From Blepharisma stoltei (taxonomy: Eukaryota > Ciliophora > Heterotrichea > Heterotrichida > Blepharismidae): a DNA stretch of 64,000 nt. Every line of letters starts with the position of its first letter. Within the stretch, counting starts at the first letter, position 1. A program made the translations under genes and the position numbers. This document shows positions 45,735 to 57,533 of this stretch, piece after piece. The notes under the pieces were generated by a model, which worked only from the letters and a program-made list of their open reading frames with translations, had not been told where the DNA came from and did not search any database. The stretch lies in assembly GCA_914767885.1 (NCBI GenBank), contig CAJZBQ010000013.1, forward strand, positions 682,001 through 746,000. The letters are read 5' to 3'.

Positions 45735-46093
45735 AAAAAATGATAGGCAGCTTCAAAAGTGCTTGAGGAAAGAACTTTAATGAAAGTTGTGAGTATGATG
45801 GGATGAATTTATTAAAATTGAGGGCATTGATGATTATGAAAATAAATATAAAAATCTAAGCACTTGATCTAGGAATTATTTTGGGACTAATGATGAAATT
45901 AAAGAGAAAGTTATTCAAAAAATGTTTGAGATAAAAGCAGACTCAAAATATATAAAAGCTGATAAATAATAAACGCAAATGAGGTTATAAAGAAGCTACA
46001 AAACTGAAAAAAAATTAGAAGAAATTCTAAATAATTTTACAGAAAATGATATAGAAAATGTCCTAAAGCTAATATTCAGCAAGCGGAAGAAGC
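45735..46093 (+). pseudogene. broken coding-like fragment on the plus strand
   Basis: With TGA as Trp, short frames such as WDEFIKIEGIDDYENKYKNL and KKLEEILNNFTENDIENVLK look coding but are separated by TAA codons and frame changes, and no start is visible. It ends where the protease remnant begins. No family was recognised. It could also be a gene interrupted by unidentified IESs. Confidence 0.35.
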
Positions 46094-46400
<307 letters not shown>

Positions 46401-46597
46401 TCCCAATTAATTATTGATTTAAGCTTTGAGAGATTAAGAATGCAAATAATTTTTGAGGAAAGTCACTTTAAACTTTAAACCGCAGTTGAAAGTCCAATTC
46501 TTAAGTTGCCCATGTCGAAGAGAGTGTAATAAGTTCTAATAAAGAGGTCACCAAGGATAATTGTATTATCCATACCAGGTCCTAACTCATTTTAATC

Positions 46598-46661
46598 TAA
46601 AAAAGCTAGAATTTTAAAAGAAACTCCATAATTTATTAAATTAAATTTTATAAGCTTAGAG
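46598..46661. mobile_element. short IES, 64 bp, in protease A'
   Basis: TA-flanked; homologous in place and sequence to the 76-bp IES at 56184-56259 of the parent gene. Confidence 0.75.
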
Positions 46662-47018
46662 TAAGTCTTCAGGTTGCCATCCGTTGATGCATTGATAGGA
46701 GTTTCCGTTAGGGATTTGCAAGACATAAGCACTTGGAGGCATAGCATAAGTAACTCCTCCAAGAACAATATTTACTGTTGGAAGCTTACTTATATTTGAA
46801 CAATCTTCAGCTACTACTCCAATATTCACATTAATTTCGTTCACAATATTAAAGCTTCCTACAAGCAGTGAAGTCGTAGTATCGAAAGTTGCATTGAATC
46901 CAGTTCCAGAAATAGCTTGTCCGCCTACGCTTATAGCTCCTATCTTGATAGTCCACATCTCTTGCTTGTATAGAGGAATATAATTCCAGTCCCCTTTCGA
47001 CAACGTTGAGTTATATAC

Positions 47019-48449
47019 TTAACTTAAGTCAATTAAACGGCTCCATGTCAAATGACCGTGGATTTTTGACAGTGTGCATTTCATCCGAAAATTAACGGTT
47101 TTTTTCGGTCAAATGTCTCACTATTAAAAATTTTCGATCAAGAATTTTTCGGAAATGGACACTATCAAAACGGCAAAGTTATTTGACATGCACCCCAATT
47201 AAACTTATATAGAAGCCCGCCGTTATTCCGAAGGACTACTTCTACCCGTAATTCTCCACTCATTTGCCCGCCGCCAATCGTAGCGCGACCTTCAAAGCTT
47301 CGCTCCTGCAGACGAAGGCCAGCGCTTGCCACCTGTAGCAGATGAGTTGCGCCACCTTGCAGTACATCAACAGTGGTTGCTCTTTCCGAAAATTTGAAAA
47401 ACAAATTTTCTGGTCGAGCTATGGCCAAAATGGAAATCTAAAGTCTGGAACGCAACGCCCGGAGAAGTGCCTGATGGGCCGTGCAGTAACCCACGGTGTC
47501 GCTGAGCTACCTCTTTCCAACTCTTAATCTAGTGACTTACACAATCAAGAATGGGCTTTTTTTGATAGTGTCAACAACAAAAGCTCCGTTTTAGATAGTG
47601 TAACTCACTATCCCATTATCCCCTGACCCCCCCTTTTAAATCGGGACAAAATATATAGGTAAATTCCTATTTTTTTGATAAATTAACCCCTTTAATTTTA
47701 CAATAAAAAATTTTATAGATAAAAATCATAATTTTTATGTAAAAAGTTTTGATATAAGTTAAATCTTTCTTCTTAACTAAAATAAAAAATTTAGTTTTAT
47801 CTTGCTCTTATTTAAAGAAAAGAGTATAAAAGTATCTTTTTTAAATAACTTTATATCCTTGAGTGCTAAATTTTTAAAAAAAAAAATATTATTTTTTTTA
47901 TTTAAATAATTTTGATATAAATTCAATGCGAAATTCTTTAAAAAATTGAAAATTTACTTATTTATTGCTTTATTTTAAAGATAGAGTATAAATAACATCT
48001 TATTTAACAAAATTAGCACTTTGATCGGTAAATTTTTGTGTCAATAGTTGATGCCCAATTAATAGTGTCATATTAACTAATAATGAAAATTTAGTTTGTC
48101 TTGCTATTTTTTAAATGATAAAGAGTAAATAGCATTTTTAACCAAATTTATTAGCCTAATTCGATAATTTTTGAGAATTTTTTTTTAGAAAAAATTTTCT
48201 TAACCCCCCTTTAAATTGGAACAAAATCTTTTGTTCCAATTTAAAGGGGGGAATGAGGTGAAAACCTTGAATGAGTGAGCTGCGGTCGACCTAATTCGAC
48301 ATTGCGCTCCACCAAGGTAAGTAAAACCTAGCCGGATATACTTACCGAGCGCTAATTTCCCTTCCATAAGGACTCCAAGGCCTTTCGAGCCTATGGTTAC
48401 AGGTATTGAGAAAAAGGGCTGGTTCGCCGTCGCCATTTTAATGTAGATT
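47019..48449 (-). mobile_element. R-class unit R7 (with nested C2), 14-bp duplication
   Basis: GTTGAGTTATATAC is repeated at 47005-47018 and 48450-48463. On the minus strand the unit starts AATCTACATTAAAATGGCG; the frame MATANQPFFSIPVTIGSK runs until the nested MITE. The tail is TTTAATTGACTTAAGTTAA. Further fragments of the same GC-rich type lie at 47170-47540. It shares sequence with R3 and R1. Confidence 0.82.
47619..48258. mobile_element. family C MITE, copy C2
   Basis: The left tip is CCCCCCTTTTAAATCGGGAC; the right end is the hairpin CCTTTAAATTGGAACAAAAT facing ATTTTGTTCCAATTTAAAGG, then GGGG. The core is AT-rich with repeated TAAAGA(T/G)AGAGTATAAA words. Clear TA flanks were not found, so the ends are approximate. 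Confidence 0.7.
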
Positions 48450-48492
48450 GTTGAGTTATATACAAATCCAAATAAATAAACATAAATACTCA

Positions 48493-49225
48493 TAAGGATC
48501 CCCCCCTCATTTGTCCCAATTTTCTAGACTTTTTTTTCTAACTCCCCCCCCCCCTCCGTGAGCGAACAAAACCATTAGAAAAATCGCCATTTTTTGACCA
48601 AAAACCCACCCTCCGTGAGTGAACAAAAATATTTTTAATAGAAAAAATTTTAATAGAAAAAAATTTTGCTATATAAGTGATAATTAGTATAATGAAATCT
48701 AGAGCTAATTCTGTTTAATTTTAAACAAATTGCGTTTTAAAACATAAATTTTGCAAATTAAATTAGTATTTGCTTCCCAATTTTTGCAAATTAGGATTTT
48801 TTTTAAATTTCGAAAAAAATATTTTTTATAAAATTTATATATAAATTGTTTTTAAAAAAAAAATTAACCCCCCTCCGTGAGTGAACAAAAATTTTTTTTG
48901 TTCGCTCACGGAGGGGGGGGGGGAGTAAGAAAAAAAATTTTTTCAGGATCTCATTTGTCCCAAAATCTAGTCAAAGATGATTTGTCCCATATATTCTACT
49001 CTTTTTTGGATTTTTTCGAATATCCTAAATTTTTAGTTTTTACTTTAAAAAAACTAGAAAATGAGACAATTGAGGTCCTGAAAATTTTTTTTTCTATCAA
49101 AATTTTGACTAGAAAATTGGACAAGTGAGGTCCTAAAAAAAATTTTTTTTTTCTATAAAAAAAAACTAGAAAAATGGACAAATGATAAAAGACTAGAAAA
49201 TTGGACAAATGAGGGGGGATCCTTA
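48493..49225. mobile_element. G element, copy G1 (TAAGGATCC ends, nested A3)
   Basis: Ends TAAGGATCCCCCCTCATTTGTC and its complement. Inside, the words CTAGAAAATTGGACAAATGAGG and close variants recur on both strands. A family A MITE splits it 46 bp from the left end. The rest is about 346 bp. The same element, reversed and incomplete, closes the window at 63703. Confidence 0.82.
48539..48925 (+). mobile_element. family A MITE, copy A3 (387 bp)
   Basis: It is nearly identical to A1 and A4, with TAACTCCCC start, second direct tip, core and right hairpin ending GGGGAGTAA. TA at 48539 and 48926 flank it. It sits inside G1. Confidence 0.92.
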
Positions 49226-50112
49226 TAACAAAAATAAGACAATTTCAGCAGAATTTATATAGCCTCCTAATGTAAGAGTGCTTCCTGCTTGATTTGCATT
49301 TTTGGTTAAATAAAATGCAAAGCTGTTATTAGTTACCAGCCCTTGTTTATATAAATAAGTGAATGCTAGAGGAGGCAGCTTCTCTACAGAAGTTGAGAAA
49401 TAGGCCATTCCTAATATCCCATCTGGCTTGGTTTCCAACCAGCCAGATCCATCAAGATAGGTCATTTCTCCAAATTCAACGTCTTTGACAGTGAATCCGC
49501 CCCAGGTCAAAGTGTCTTGCGACACAAAGCCATTAGCTTCACCTTGGTCATAACCAAAATAAAGAATATCCCCATTCTTTTTATATGTGGATGATGCTGC
49601 TGAGTTATAAGTATGGTGCGTATGGCAAGCTAGGGAGGTGCATGTTTTCGATGGCACCCAAAGGAGTGGAGAATTTGTATCGAAAACAACAGTAAAAGGC
49701 TGAGGAGGAGTCCCAATCGAAATCGGGCCATAATATTGAGCATCTAAATAGTTAGAAATCGGGACATTACTTGCCCCAAACAGCCTTCTGAGCTGAATAA
49801 GCTTGAAATAAGCATATTGCTCTTCTTCTGTCTTATAGGTATGAGAGAGAGGAATTTCAATGACTCCGAGAGCTGCAATAAAAAAAAGTGAGAGAACAAA
49901 TATCTTCATCTTATTTTTATATTTTCGCCAAGATAAAGTTGAAAATGGAAATCAAATTTTGGGTATATTTAACAATTGACACCATTTAGATTTGAATATA
50001 AGCGTTTTAGTCCTTCCCAAGACAAGCTTCATTAAAGAAATCGAGAAATAAAGAGCTTGAAAATATTATATAGAGATTAAAAGTCAAAGATTTTTAAATT
50101 GAAGATTATTAC

Positions 50113-50215
50113 TTAAAGGGCAGTAGAAAACCCAACTCTTGAGCCACCCATATCGAAGTGAGTGTAATAAGTTCTAATGAAAAGATCTCCAGCAAGGAGA
50201 GGAGCAGCATGGAGA
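50113..50215 (-). pseudogene. C-terminal remnant of protease gene C
   Basis: It matches 57534-57620 (codons for [24 protein letters not shown]). Together with the flank 49910-50110, which matches 57329-57530, it marks the right edge of the segmental duplication; similarity stops at about 50200. Confidence 0.75.
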
Positions 50216-51284
50216 TAAATACGGTCTGCGAATGCCTACCTGCAGAATTTTTTGTAATCTTAATTAAGTTAAGTTTAAGGTGTAAATTACGAGCTCAACG
50301 ATGAGCAACTTCAATATCAATATATAGCGGATGAAAATTTTATATTAGGAAATAGAAACACCTAACTATTCGATTTTTTGATTTCTTGTTTTTATGAAAT
50401 CTATGGAACAAGAAATATTTATTTTGTGTCTAAAAAGATGTTTAGTTTCGCAGAATAAGTGGGTTTATTTGTGCAATGCACCTTTTATACCTGTTATCAT
50501 ACACTGGATTTAATCAAAAATTAATTATTTCTAGGGATAATCCTGGAGTATGAGTGTATGATATGTTTCTGGATTCTTATAGCCACTATTCTCCGATGAA
50601 TGGGAGTCTTAATAAAATAGCTGATAAAAGCCTAATTAAATTTGCATGAAAAATAATTTTTTATTTTCTCAAAATTTAATCAAGTGTACTCCTGTGACGA
50701 TCCTTTATCTGAGTGAAGTCTTATTTATGAATTTAAGAATGGATTGTTATTTCCAAAGCTGAACCAAATAACTTTAATTTACACACATTTTGAGGGATCA
50801 ATCTACTATCTTAAATGATTTAGTATTATATAAATTTAAGATGAAAAAATTTAAATATATAATCTATGCACTCGTATAGATTTCTCTTTAGGACTTTTAC
50901 AATGGACGGCTGGAGTGCTGGAATATTCAATACCAGGGAAATGGGCTCGACAGCAATTTATAATAGCTATTAGTATAGGATGAAATATAAGTAATCGGTA
51001 GAGGTTAGGTTGATATGTAAGCGGACATTAAATGGAACTGGAAAGAGTAATGTCAGGGAGAAAGTAGCCAATATGTGAAATAAGTGCATAAAGACTGTCT
51101 TTATCGTGGATTCCCAGCAGCTTGGGACAGTGCAATCTGAACTAATCCTTACTTCCTGAGTCGCAGGATTTTGCTGTGTTCGACCCATATTTTATTGCCG
51201 ACTTTGACAAGCCAAGGTAGCTTGGCGAGCTTAATTATAAATGAAAATGAAAATAAGCAACGCTACAATATTTTATACAAGATT
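50216..51284. other. gene-free stretch with possible R-class debris
   Basis: At 50255-50275 there is a TTAATTAAGTTAAG tail like those of R units, and 50890-51195 is a GC-richer block whose minus strand starts AAATATGGGTCGAACACAGC. Neither has a clear duplication. No gene is supported. Confidence 0.35.
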
Positions 51285-51757
51285 TTTGATTATCGTTGAA
51301 AGTCTTGTATAAATATTCTAATCTACATGCTCAATTCTGGTATATGAAAAGGTGATACTTATTGCTGTTAGCGTTTAAGAGATATTACTTGAAGCGGATT
51401 CGAGCGAATTAGGCTGCAAAAAGTATAGAAATTGCCCGAGGATGGCGCAAAATAGCGCCATCCTCGGGCAATTTCTATACTCATTAAGAGAGGCTTATAT
51501 GTGTATTATAATTAAAAATCTTGTATAAAATACTTTCAAATTTACATTTTAATCTGGTATATGTAAATGGCGATACTTATTGCCGTTAGCATGTAACAGC
51601 TATTACTGCAAGCGGATTTGAGCGGATTAGGCAGCAACAGGTAATTATTGAATAAAGCTTATGCGTGCATTATAGTTGAAAATCTTGTATAGAATATTCC
51701 AATATACATATTCAATTCTTGTATATGTAAATGGCGATACTTATTCCCGTAAGCATG
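51285..51757. repeat. tandem repeat, about 160-bp unit, roughly 2.5 copies
   Basis: Units start near 51300, 51518 and 51681 with A(G/A)TCTTGTATA and contain TATATGTAAATGGCGATACTT and AGCGGATT(C/T)GAGCG. The first unit is longer only because it holds the palindrome P4. Confidence 0.8.
51424..51479. mobile_element. P-class mini-palindrome P4 (about 54 bp)
   Basis: TATAGAAATTGCCC, then GAGGATGGCGC and its complement GCGCCATCCTC, then GGGCAATTTCTATA. It is absent from the neighbouring tandem unit at the same place, so it is an insertion with TA flanks. Confidence 0.85.
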
Positions 51758-53598
51758 TATAGAACTTTCTCTTCAATAACGCGATAAGGCGTGCTTCCTG
51801 TTTGACTAAAAGGTCTTTGAACCATTAAAATCTGCTGTTCCTTTTTGTAAGAGAGGCATACAGTGAAAATAAAGAGTTCTGCACAATCAATCTCGAGAAC
51901 TTTGAAAAGAGGCTATTTGCAAATTTACATTTTTGGCTCGTCAAATGGATCTGGCGAGCCAACCCTGGCCGGTACTTGAAATAAAAAAAATGATAGTTGC
52001 CAGAGTTTTATTAATTTTCTAATGGCGAGTATGATCAGAATTTTAATAAATGGCACAGGATATCAGAAAACCTACTCAAAAAATATTCATTACGTTAAAT
52101 TGGTTAATGTCTTGATAATAAATGCTTTATCTTGGTGCCTATATTAATCGCTAGTCATCTTTATGAATTTTAAAAACCCAAAGAGGAAATTTTTAATAGA
52201 CGTCTTAAAGCGAAACTTACAATAAAGCGCAGCTCCATGAACTCTCATTGCTGCCTGAAAAAGATGCAGTCAGTAGTGATATTCATAACTCGAGTTTTTC
52301 TTTGTCACTATAGCCATCTTTTAGAAATTTAAATCAATAAAAGGAAATTTTTAATAGAGTTTTCAAGTGAAACTTAAAATATAAGCACAACTCCATGAGT
52401 TCTCTTTGCTGCCTCAAAAAGATGTAGCCAGTAGTGATATTCATAACTCGAATTTTTCTATAGTCACTAGTCACTATTTTGCTCGTTATATTTCGCCATC
52501 TTTCTTGTAAACCATATTAAAAAATTAATTTTCTTAATTCACCTCACGCAGTTTCATTCGAAACTTGATATTTAAAGTATTAAATAAGCAATTTGGTACC
52601 TTTTATTTTCCGCTTTCTGGACTCGAGCACAAATATTTTTTGTTCGTTATATTTCGTTATCTTTTTTCTAAGCCATATTAAAAATTGAAAATGTAATAAT
52701 AAATTTTAAAATTTAAAGTTTAAATAACGCTATTTGATACTTTTATTTTCCGCTTTCTTGACTCGAGAAAAACTTTTTTTGTTCGTTTAAGCCGTCATCT
52801 TGATTTTCAAAGCCAATAAAAAAATTAATTTTCTTAATTCACCTCACGCGGTTTCATCGGGAACTTGATATTAAAGTATTAAATAAGCTATTTTTGATGC
52901 CTTTATTTTCCGCTTCCTGGACTCGAGCACAAATTCATTTTTAGACATTTTTTGTTTGTTTAAGCCGCAATCTTGATTTCAAAGCCATACCAAAAAATAA
53001 TTTTCTTAATTCACCTCACGCGGTTTCATCCAGAGCATCATATTTAAAGACTATATGAACTTTTTATATCTTTATTTTCCGCGTTCTGGACTCGAGCACA
53101 AATTCATTTTTAGAAAATTTTTTAATATACTAAAGTTAAATATTCAATTAAATTTCTTATTAAATTAAATTAATATAATTTTTTAATTATTATTTCAAGC
53201 CTTAATTTTCTTAAAGGAAAAATCTGCATGTGATGAATGCTATATTATTATTACCAAAAGGAATTATTAGATCGGTTTGAAAGGAATAAGTTGTCTGATC
53301 CTGTGCCATTTATTAAAATTCTGATTATACTCGCCATCAGAAAATTAATATAATTCTGGCAACTATCATATTTTATTTCAAGTACTAGCCAGAATTGACT
53401 CACCAGATCCATTTGACGAGCCAAAATGTAGATTTTCCATATAGTCTCTCTTCAAGTTCTCGAGATTGATCAGGCAGAATTCTTTATTTAGGCTGTTTGT
53501 CTCCCCCATGAATAAGGAATAGCAGGTTTCATATGTGAAAGATCTTCCGGTAAAGCTAGGAATGCGCTTTATCGCGCTATTGAAAAGAAATTTCTATA
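51758..53598. mobile_element. 1.84-kb element with about 320-bp terminal inverted repeats
   Basis: The left arm (51758-52075) and the right arm (53270-53598) are inverted copies, about 80 percent alike by eye, with ends TATAGAACTTTC and TATAGAAATTTC. Shared inner blocks include ATCAATCTCGAGAACTT, TGGCTCGTCAAATGGATCTGG and AATTTTAATAAATGGCACAGGAT. The interior has no ORF and is made of tandem repeats (52160-53110). It is a foldback-type element or a non-autonomous DNA transposon. Confidence 0.82.
52160..53110. repeat. two tandem arrays inside the long-inverted-repeat element
   Basis: First array: two units of about 155 bp with CTCCATGA(A/G)(C/T)TCT, TTGCTGCCT and AGTAGTGATATTCATAACTCGA. Second array: four units of about 165 bp with TTCACCTCACGC(G/A)GTTTCAT and TTATTTTCCGC(T/G)TTCTGGACTCGAG. 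No coding frame. Confidence 0.8.
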
Positions 53599-53607
53599 TA
53601 TAGATTT

Positions 53608-54028
53608 GATGTTTTAGGAGGGAGTGAGAAATATGACTTATTGCAAAATAAATAAGAAAATTTGGCTCCAATTCCTTATGGGCTGAATTTTCAATATGGC
53701 TGCAATGCTCTTTTTAGAAATTGCATTTAATGACAGGGCATTATCTTCAAAATATTGTTAGTTATAGTATAAACTGGGATGACTATAAAGATATTCCTAA
53801 TATAACTTTACAGGAAAGTTTTTTCAAGACAATACTGAAAGGGAATGATAGAATTTATGTTATTGAGAAGGGAGGAAGGATTTTTGAAAGTGAAATAAAT
53901 GATGCAAAGAATTGAAAAGTGGCTGGGGATAATAATATTGATAGCGTTAATCAGTCTTCAGTAGTGAAATATAAAGACTGCCTATATTTTGTATCTTCAA
54001 AAAAGGTTAGTAAGGTTGCAATAATATA
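53608..54028 (+). pseudogene. truncated Kelch-gene fragment
   Basis: Frames encode pieces like those of the Kelch genes at 23-32 kb (EKYDLLQNK, ENLAPIPYGLNFQYGC, then IYVIEKGGRIFESEINDAKN-W-KVAG and LYFVSSKK), but a TAA and a frame change separate them and no start is present. It abuts the right end of the long-inverted-repeat element, which may have removed or displaced the 5' part. Confidence 0.6.
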
Positions 54029-54350
54029 AAATCAAAATGCTATTTTCTTATCTTGATTTATTTTTAATTTAATATTGGGTATTTTTGTCATGACCTTCGT
54101 ATTTCCTCAGTAGCTGTACTAGTTGCATGTATGGCAGAATATAAATCGCATGCTAAAACCTCTTTTAAGTTGAGAATCTAAAGCCTTACATTCTAATTTA
54201 CCTAAAGGTAGGTGTAAAAAATTAAAAATAGAAGAGTTACAGAGCAGAAAATCTTTATAATAATGATTATACTTAAAATAGCTTCTGATCTATAAATTAT
54301 GAATAAATATTAAAGCAAAGTCACATTATTTTCTCTAAATTTTATTTAGG
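54029..54350. other. intergenic, AT-rich
   Basis: Between the Kelch fragment and protease B, nothing was recognised. Confidence 0.4.
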
Positions 54351-55764
54351 TTAAATAGCTGTAGAAAATCCAACTCTTGAATTTCCCATGTCAAAAAGGG
54401 TGTAATAAGTTCTAATAAAAAGATCTCCCAGAATAATTGTATTTTCTAGCTCAGAGCCCATGTCTAAAGGTTCCCACCCTAAGATGCACTCATATTGGCC
54501 TCCGCTCTCCACCTGCCAGACATAGGCACTCGGTGGCATCGCATAATTAACTCCTCCCAGCACAATATTCACTGTAGGAAGACTAGACAGATTTGAGCAA
54601 TCTTCCGCAACAGCTGGGATCATAGACACCACCTGATTTACAATTTTGCTATCTCCCATGAGCAACGTAGTCCCAGTGTCTACAATAGCTTTAACTCTCC
54701 CTCCCTGAGCACAAGCCATCGGAAAATCACTATTTTTGGGTATAAAAAAGCACCCTTTGTAAGCTAATAAATATTTTTTAATGTATAATTTTGAAAAATA
54801 TTTTAATATATAAGTGATATTTATTATAATGAAATCTCTAGCTAATTCTACTGAATTTTAAACAGTTTGCATTTTAAAACATAAATTTAGCAGTTAATTT
54901 AGCATTCAATTTTTGGGAATTGGGATTTTTCTAAAATTTCAAAAATAAGTTAACCTTAAGTGCGAACAAAATTTGTTTTGCTTGTTCATGGATAGGAGGA
55001 AGGTTCTTTCCAGTAACATTTTTGCCGTTAACTGAAATAGAGTCCATCAAAATCAGCCACCATTCTTGCTTATATAAAGGCACATAATGCCAGTCTCCTT
55101 TAGAAAATGTTGAATTATAACCTCCTAGTGTAAGAGTGCTCCCAGCTTGATTATCGTTTTTAGTCAAATAAAATGCAAATGAGTTGCTTGATACCAGTCC
55201 TTGCCCAGCTAAATAAGTAAACGCTGGAGGCAGGCCATCTGGAGAAATTGATTGCCAAGACATCCCTAAAATCCCATCAGACTTGCTAGTAATCCAAGCT
55301 GTTCCCGGTAGAGTTGTCATTTCAGCGAAAAGCACATTTTTAACTGTATAGCCTCCCCAAGTCAACGTATCTTGGGAGATAAATCCACTGCAAGCTCCTT
55401 TACCGTATTGAAGACTAATAGAGGTGCCATTTTTCGCATAAGTAGAAGAAGCTGCTGAGTTATAAGTATGATGCAAGGAGCAAGCTAAAGACGTGCATTT
55501 TGATGATGGGACCCAGAGTGTTGGAGAGCCTGTATCAAAAACAACTATAAATGGCTGAGGAGGAGTCCCAAGTGAGATAGGGCCATAATATTGAGCGTCT
55601 AAATAATTTGTCAAAGGAATATTAGTTCCTTTAAGAAGTCTTCGGATTTTAAGGTATCTGAAAAAGGCATATTTCTCTTCAGGAGTTTTATTGACAGGAC
55701 TTAGAGGAATAGAAACAAGTCCTAATGTGCATATGAAAAGCAGCGGAAGAATTAGAAGCTTCAT
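54351..55764 (-). CDS. pepsin-like aspartyl protease B, interrupted by a MITE
   Basis: Signal peptide from the Met at 55762-55764 (MKLLILPLLFICTLGLVS; a Met at 55785 is also in frame), a short propeptide, first active site [14 protein letters not shown], flap region LQYGKGACSGF, second active site AIVDTGTTLLMG, and the C-terminal [23 protein letters not shown]. All catalytic residues are present. A 262-bp degenerate family A MITE (54733-54994) lies just before the second active site; removal gives GKNLPPSDFPMACAQGG in phase. Family members are A1 endopeptidases of acid compartments; in ciliates a digestive-vacuole role is likely. Confidence 0.85.
54733..54994 (+). mobile_element. diverged family A MITE, copy A5 (262 bp)
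   Basis: The core is clearly family A (TATAAGTGATATTTATTATA, then AATGAAATCT, GTTTGCATTTTAAAACATAAA), and the right end keeps GTGCGAACAAAATTTG with a decayed partner. The left tip is lost. TA dinucleotides still flank it and its removal restores protease B, so it remains a functional-looking IES despite decay. Confidence 0.82.
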
Positions 55765-56060
55765 CTTTAAGATTATTTTCCCCAATTTAAAAATGGAAAG
55801 ATATTATGTTATTTTTCACCAGATTAAAAATGGAGTGACATAAAGATATCTTCACCAAAAGAAAGAGAAGAAAGAATTATATCAATAATCAGACGATTCT
55901 GTAAAATTAATTAACTTTAGCGATTTCTTGATAAAATAAGTAGGATTATTGATAATTAAAGAGTGCACTTTTAATAATTTAATATAAAATAATTAATTAT
56001 TGATTTAAGCTTTAAGAGATTAAGAATGCAAATTGCTTTTGAGCAAAGTTACTTTAAACT

Positions 56061-57328
56061 TTAAACCGCAGTTGAAAGTCCAATTCTTGAGTTGCCCATG
56101 TCGAAGTAAGTGTAATAAGTTCTAATAAAGAGGTCACCAAGGATAACTGTATTTTCCATTCCAACTCCTAACTCATTTTCATCTAAAAAAAATTAAAAAA
56201 ACCTAGGATTTTAGAAAGAAACTTCATAATTTATAGGATAAAATTTTATAAGTATAGAGTAAGTCATCAGCTTGCCATCCGTTGATGCATTGATAGGTGT
56301 TCCCGTTAGGGATTTGCCAGACATAAGCACTTGGAGGCATAGCATAAGTAACTCCTCCAAGAACAATATTTACTGTTGGAAGCTTACTTATATTTGAACA
56401 ATCTTCAGCTACTGTTCCAATTATGGCATTAATTTGGTTCACAATTTTAGAGCTTCCTACAAGTAGCGAGGTCCCAGTGTCGAGAATCGCTTTGAATCCA
56501 GTTCCGGAAATAGCTTTCCCGCCTACGGTTATTGCTCCCATCTGGATAAGCCACCACTCTTGCTTGTATAGAGGGATGTAATTCCAGTCCCCTTTCGACA
56601 ACGTTGAGTTATATACAAATCCAAATAAATAAACAAAAATACTCATATAATAAAAATAAGACAATTTCAGCAGAATTTATATAGCCTCCTAATGTAAGAG
56701 TGCTTCCTGCTTGATTTGCATTTTTGGTTAAATAAAACGCAAAGCTGTTATTAGTTACCAGCCCTTGTTTATATAAATAAGTGAATGCTGGAGGCAGCCC
56801 ATCTGCTGAAATTGAGATCCATGCCATTCCTAATATCCCATCTGGCTTGCTATCCACCCAGGTAGATCCAGGAAGAGATGTCATTTCTCCAAATTGAACG
56901 TTTTTGACAGTGAATCCGCCCCAGGTCAAAGTGTCTTGCGACACAAAGCCAGTGCAAGCACCTTTGCCATACTCAAGAGAAAGCGCTGTCCCATTCTTCA
57001 CATATGTGGATGACGCAGCTGAGTTATAAGTATTGTGCATATAGCAAGCTAGCGAGGTGCATTTTGACGATGGCACCCAAAGGACTGAAGATCCTGAGTC
57101 GAAAACAACAGTAAAAGGCTGAGGAGGAGTCCCAATCGAAATCGGGCCATAATATTGAGCGTCTAAATAGTTAGAAAGCGGGACGTTACTTGCCCCAAAT
57201 AGCCTTCTGAGCTGAATAAGCTTGAAATAAGCATATTGCTCTTCCTCTGTCTTATAGATATGAGAGAGAGGAATTTCAATAACTCCAAGCGCTGCAATAA
57301 AGAAAAGTGAGAGAACAAATATCTTCAT
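56061..57328 (-). CDS. pepsin-like aspartyl protease A
   Basis: Signal peptide MKIFVLSLFFIAALGV, first active site VVFDSGSSVLWVPSS (Asp-Ser-Gly, an accepted variant), flap LEYGKGACTGF, second active site AILDTGTSLLVG, and C-terminal block [18 protein letters not shown]. Two IESs interrupt it: 56612-56681 after TLTLGGY and 56184-56259 after GWQADDL. With both removed the phase fits from ATG to TAA (about 365 aa). It is the parent of A' at 46475-49909. Confidence 0.88.
56184..56259. mobile_element. short IES, 76 bp, in protease A
   Basis: TTAG and TTAC sides at the two TA dinucleotides; removal joins QADDL to DENELGVGMEN in phase. Confidence 0.75.
56612..56681. mobile_element. short IES, 70 bp, in protease A
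   Basis: Both ends are TATA. Removal joins TLTLGGY to NSTLSKGDW. Protease C at the same position has no insertion (TLGGFNSTLSKGDW), which dates the IES after that gene duplication. Confidence 0.9.
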
Positions 57329-57533
57329 CTTATTTTTATATTTTCACCAAGATAAAAATGGAAAATGGTGAATCAAATTTTGGGTCTATTTAAAAATGAC
57401 GTCATGCAGATTTGAATATAAGCGTTTTTAGTCCTTCCCAATGGCAAGCTTTATTGAAGAAATTAAGAAATGAAGCCTCACAAATATTATATAGAGATTA
57501 AAAGTCAAAAATTTATAAATTGAAGATTATTAC

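Larger units (their letters stand above)
47014..49259. mobile_element. composite IES: 70-bp IES enlarged by R7(C2) and G1(A3)
   Basis: The outer sequence matches the 70-bp IES of the parent protease (TATACAAATCCAAATAAATA on the left of the core, AATTTCAGCAGAATTTATA on the right). Into it have gone R7 with a nested family C MITE, and a G element with a nested family A MITE. The final boundaries are the same TA positions as in the parent, and removal restores TLTLGGYNSTLSKGDW. Confidence 0.85.
46475..49909 (-). pseudogene. degenerate pepsin-like protease A' with a 2.25-kb composite insertion
   Basis: It is the duplicate of the gene at 56061-57328. Signal peptide and propeptide are kept (MKIFVLSLFFIAALGVIEIPL), but both active-site motifs are altered: DTGS is DTNS and DTGT is DTTT. 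One codon near the C-terminus is TAA (46592-46594) where the parent has GAA. Two IESs lie at the same places as in the parent: 46598-46661 and an enlarged one at 47014-49259. With both removed, phase is consistent. The product would be catalytically impaired even if translated. Confidence 0.8.

Noticed and set aside
47165-47428. An 87-aa ORF as a genuine gene
   Set aside because: It lies within R7, starts at TTG, has no homologue recognised, and the unit is an insertion inside a protease IES.
52160-53110. CRISPR-like or centromeric repeat array
   Set aside because: Units are 155-165 bp, imperfect, lack spacers of constant size, and are enclosed by long inverted repeats of a mobile element.
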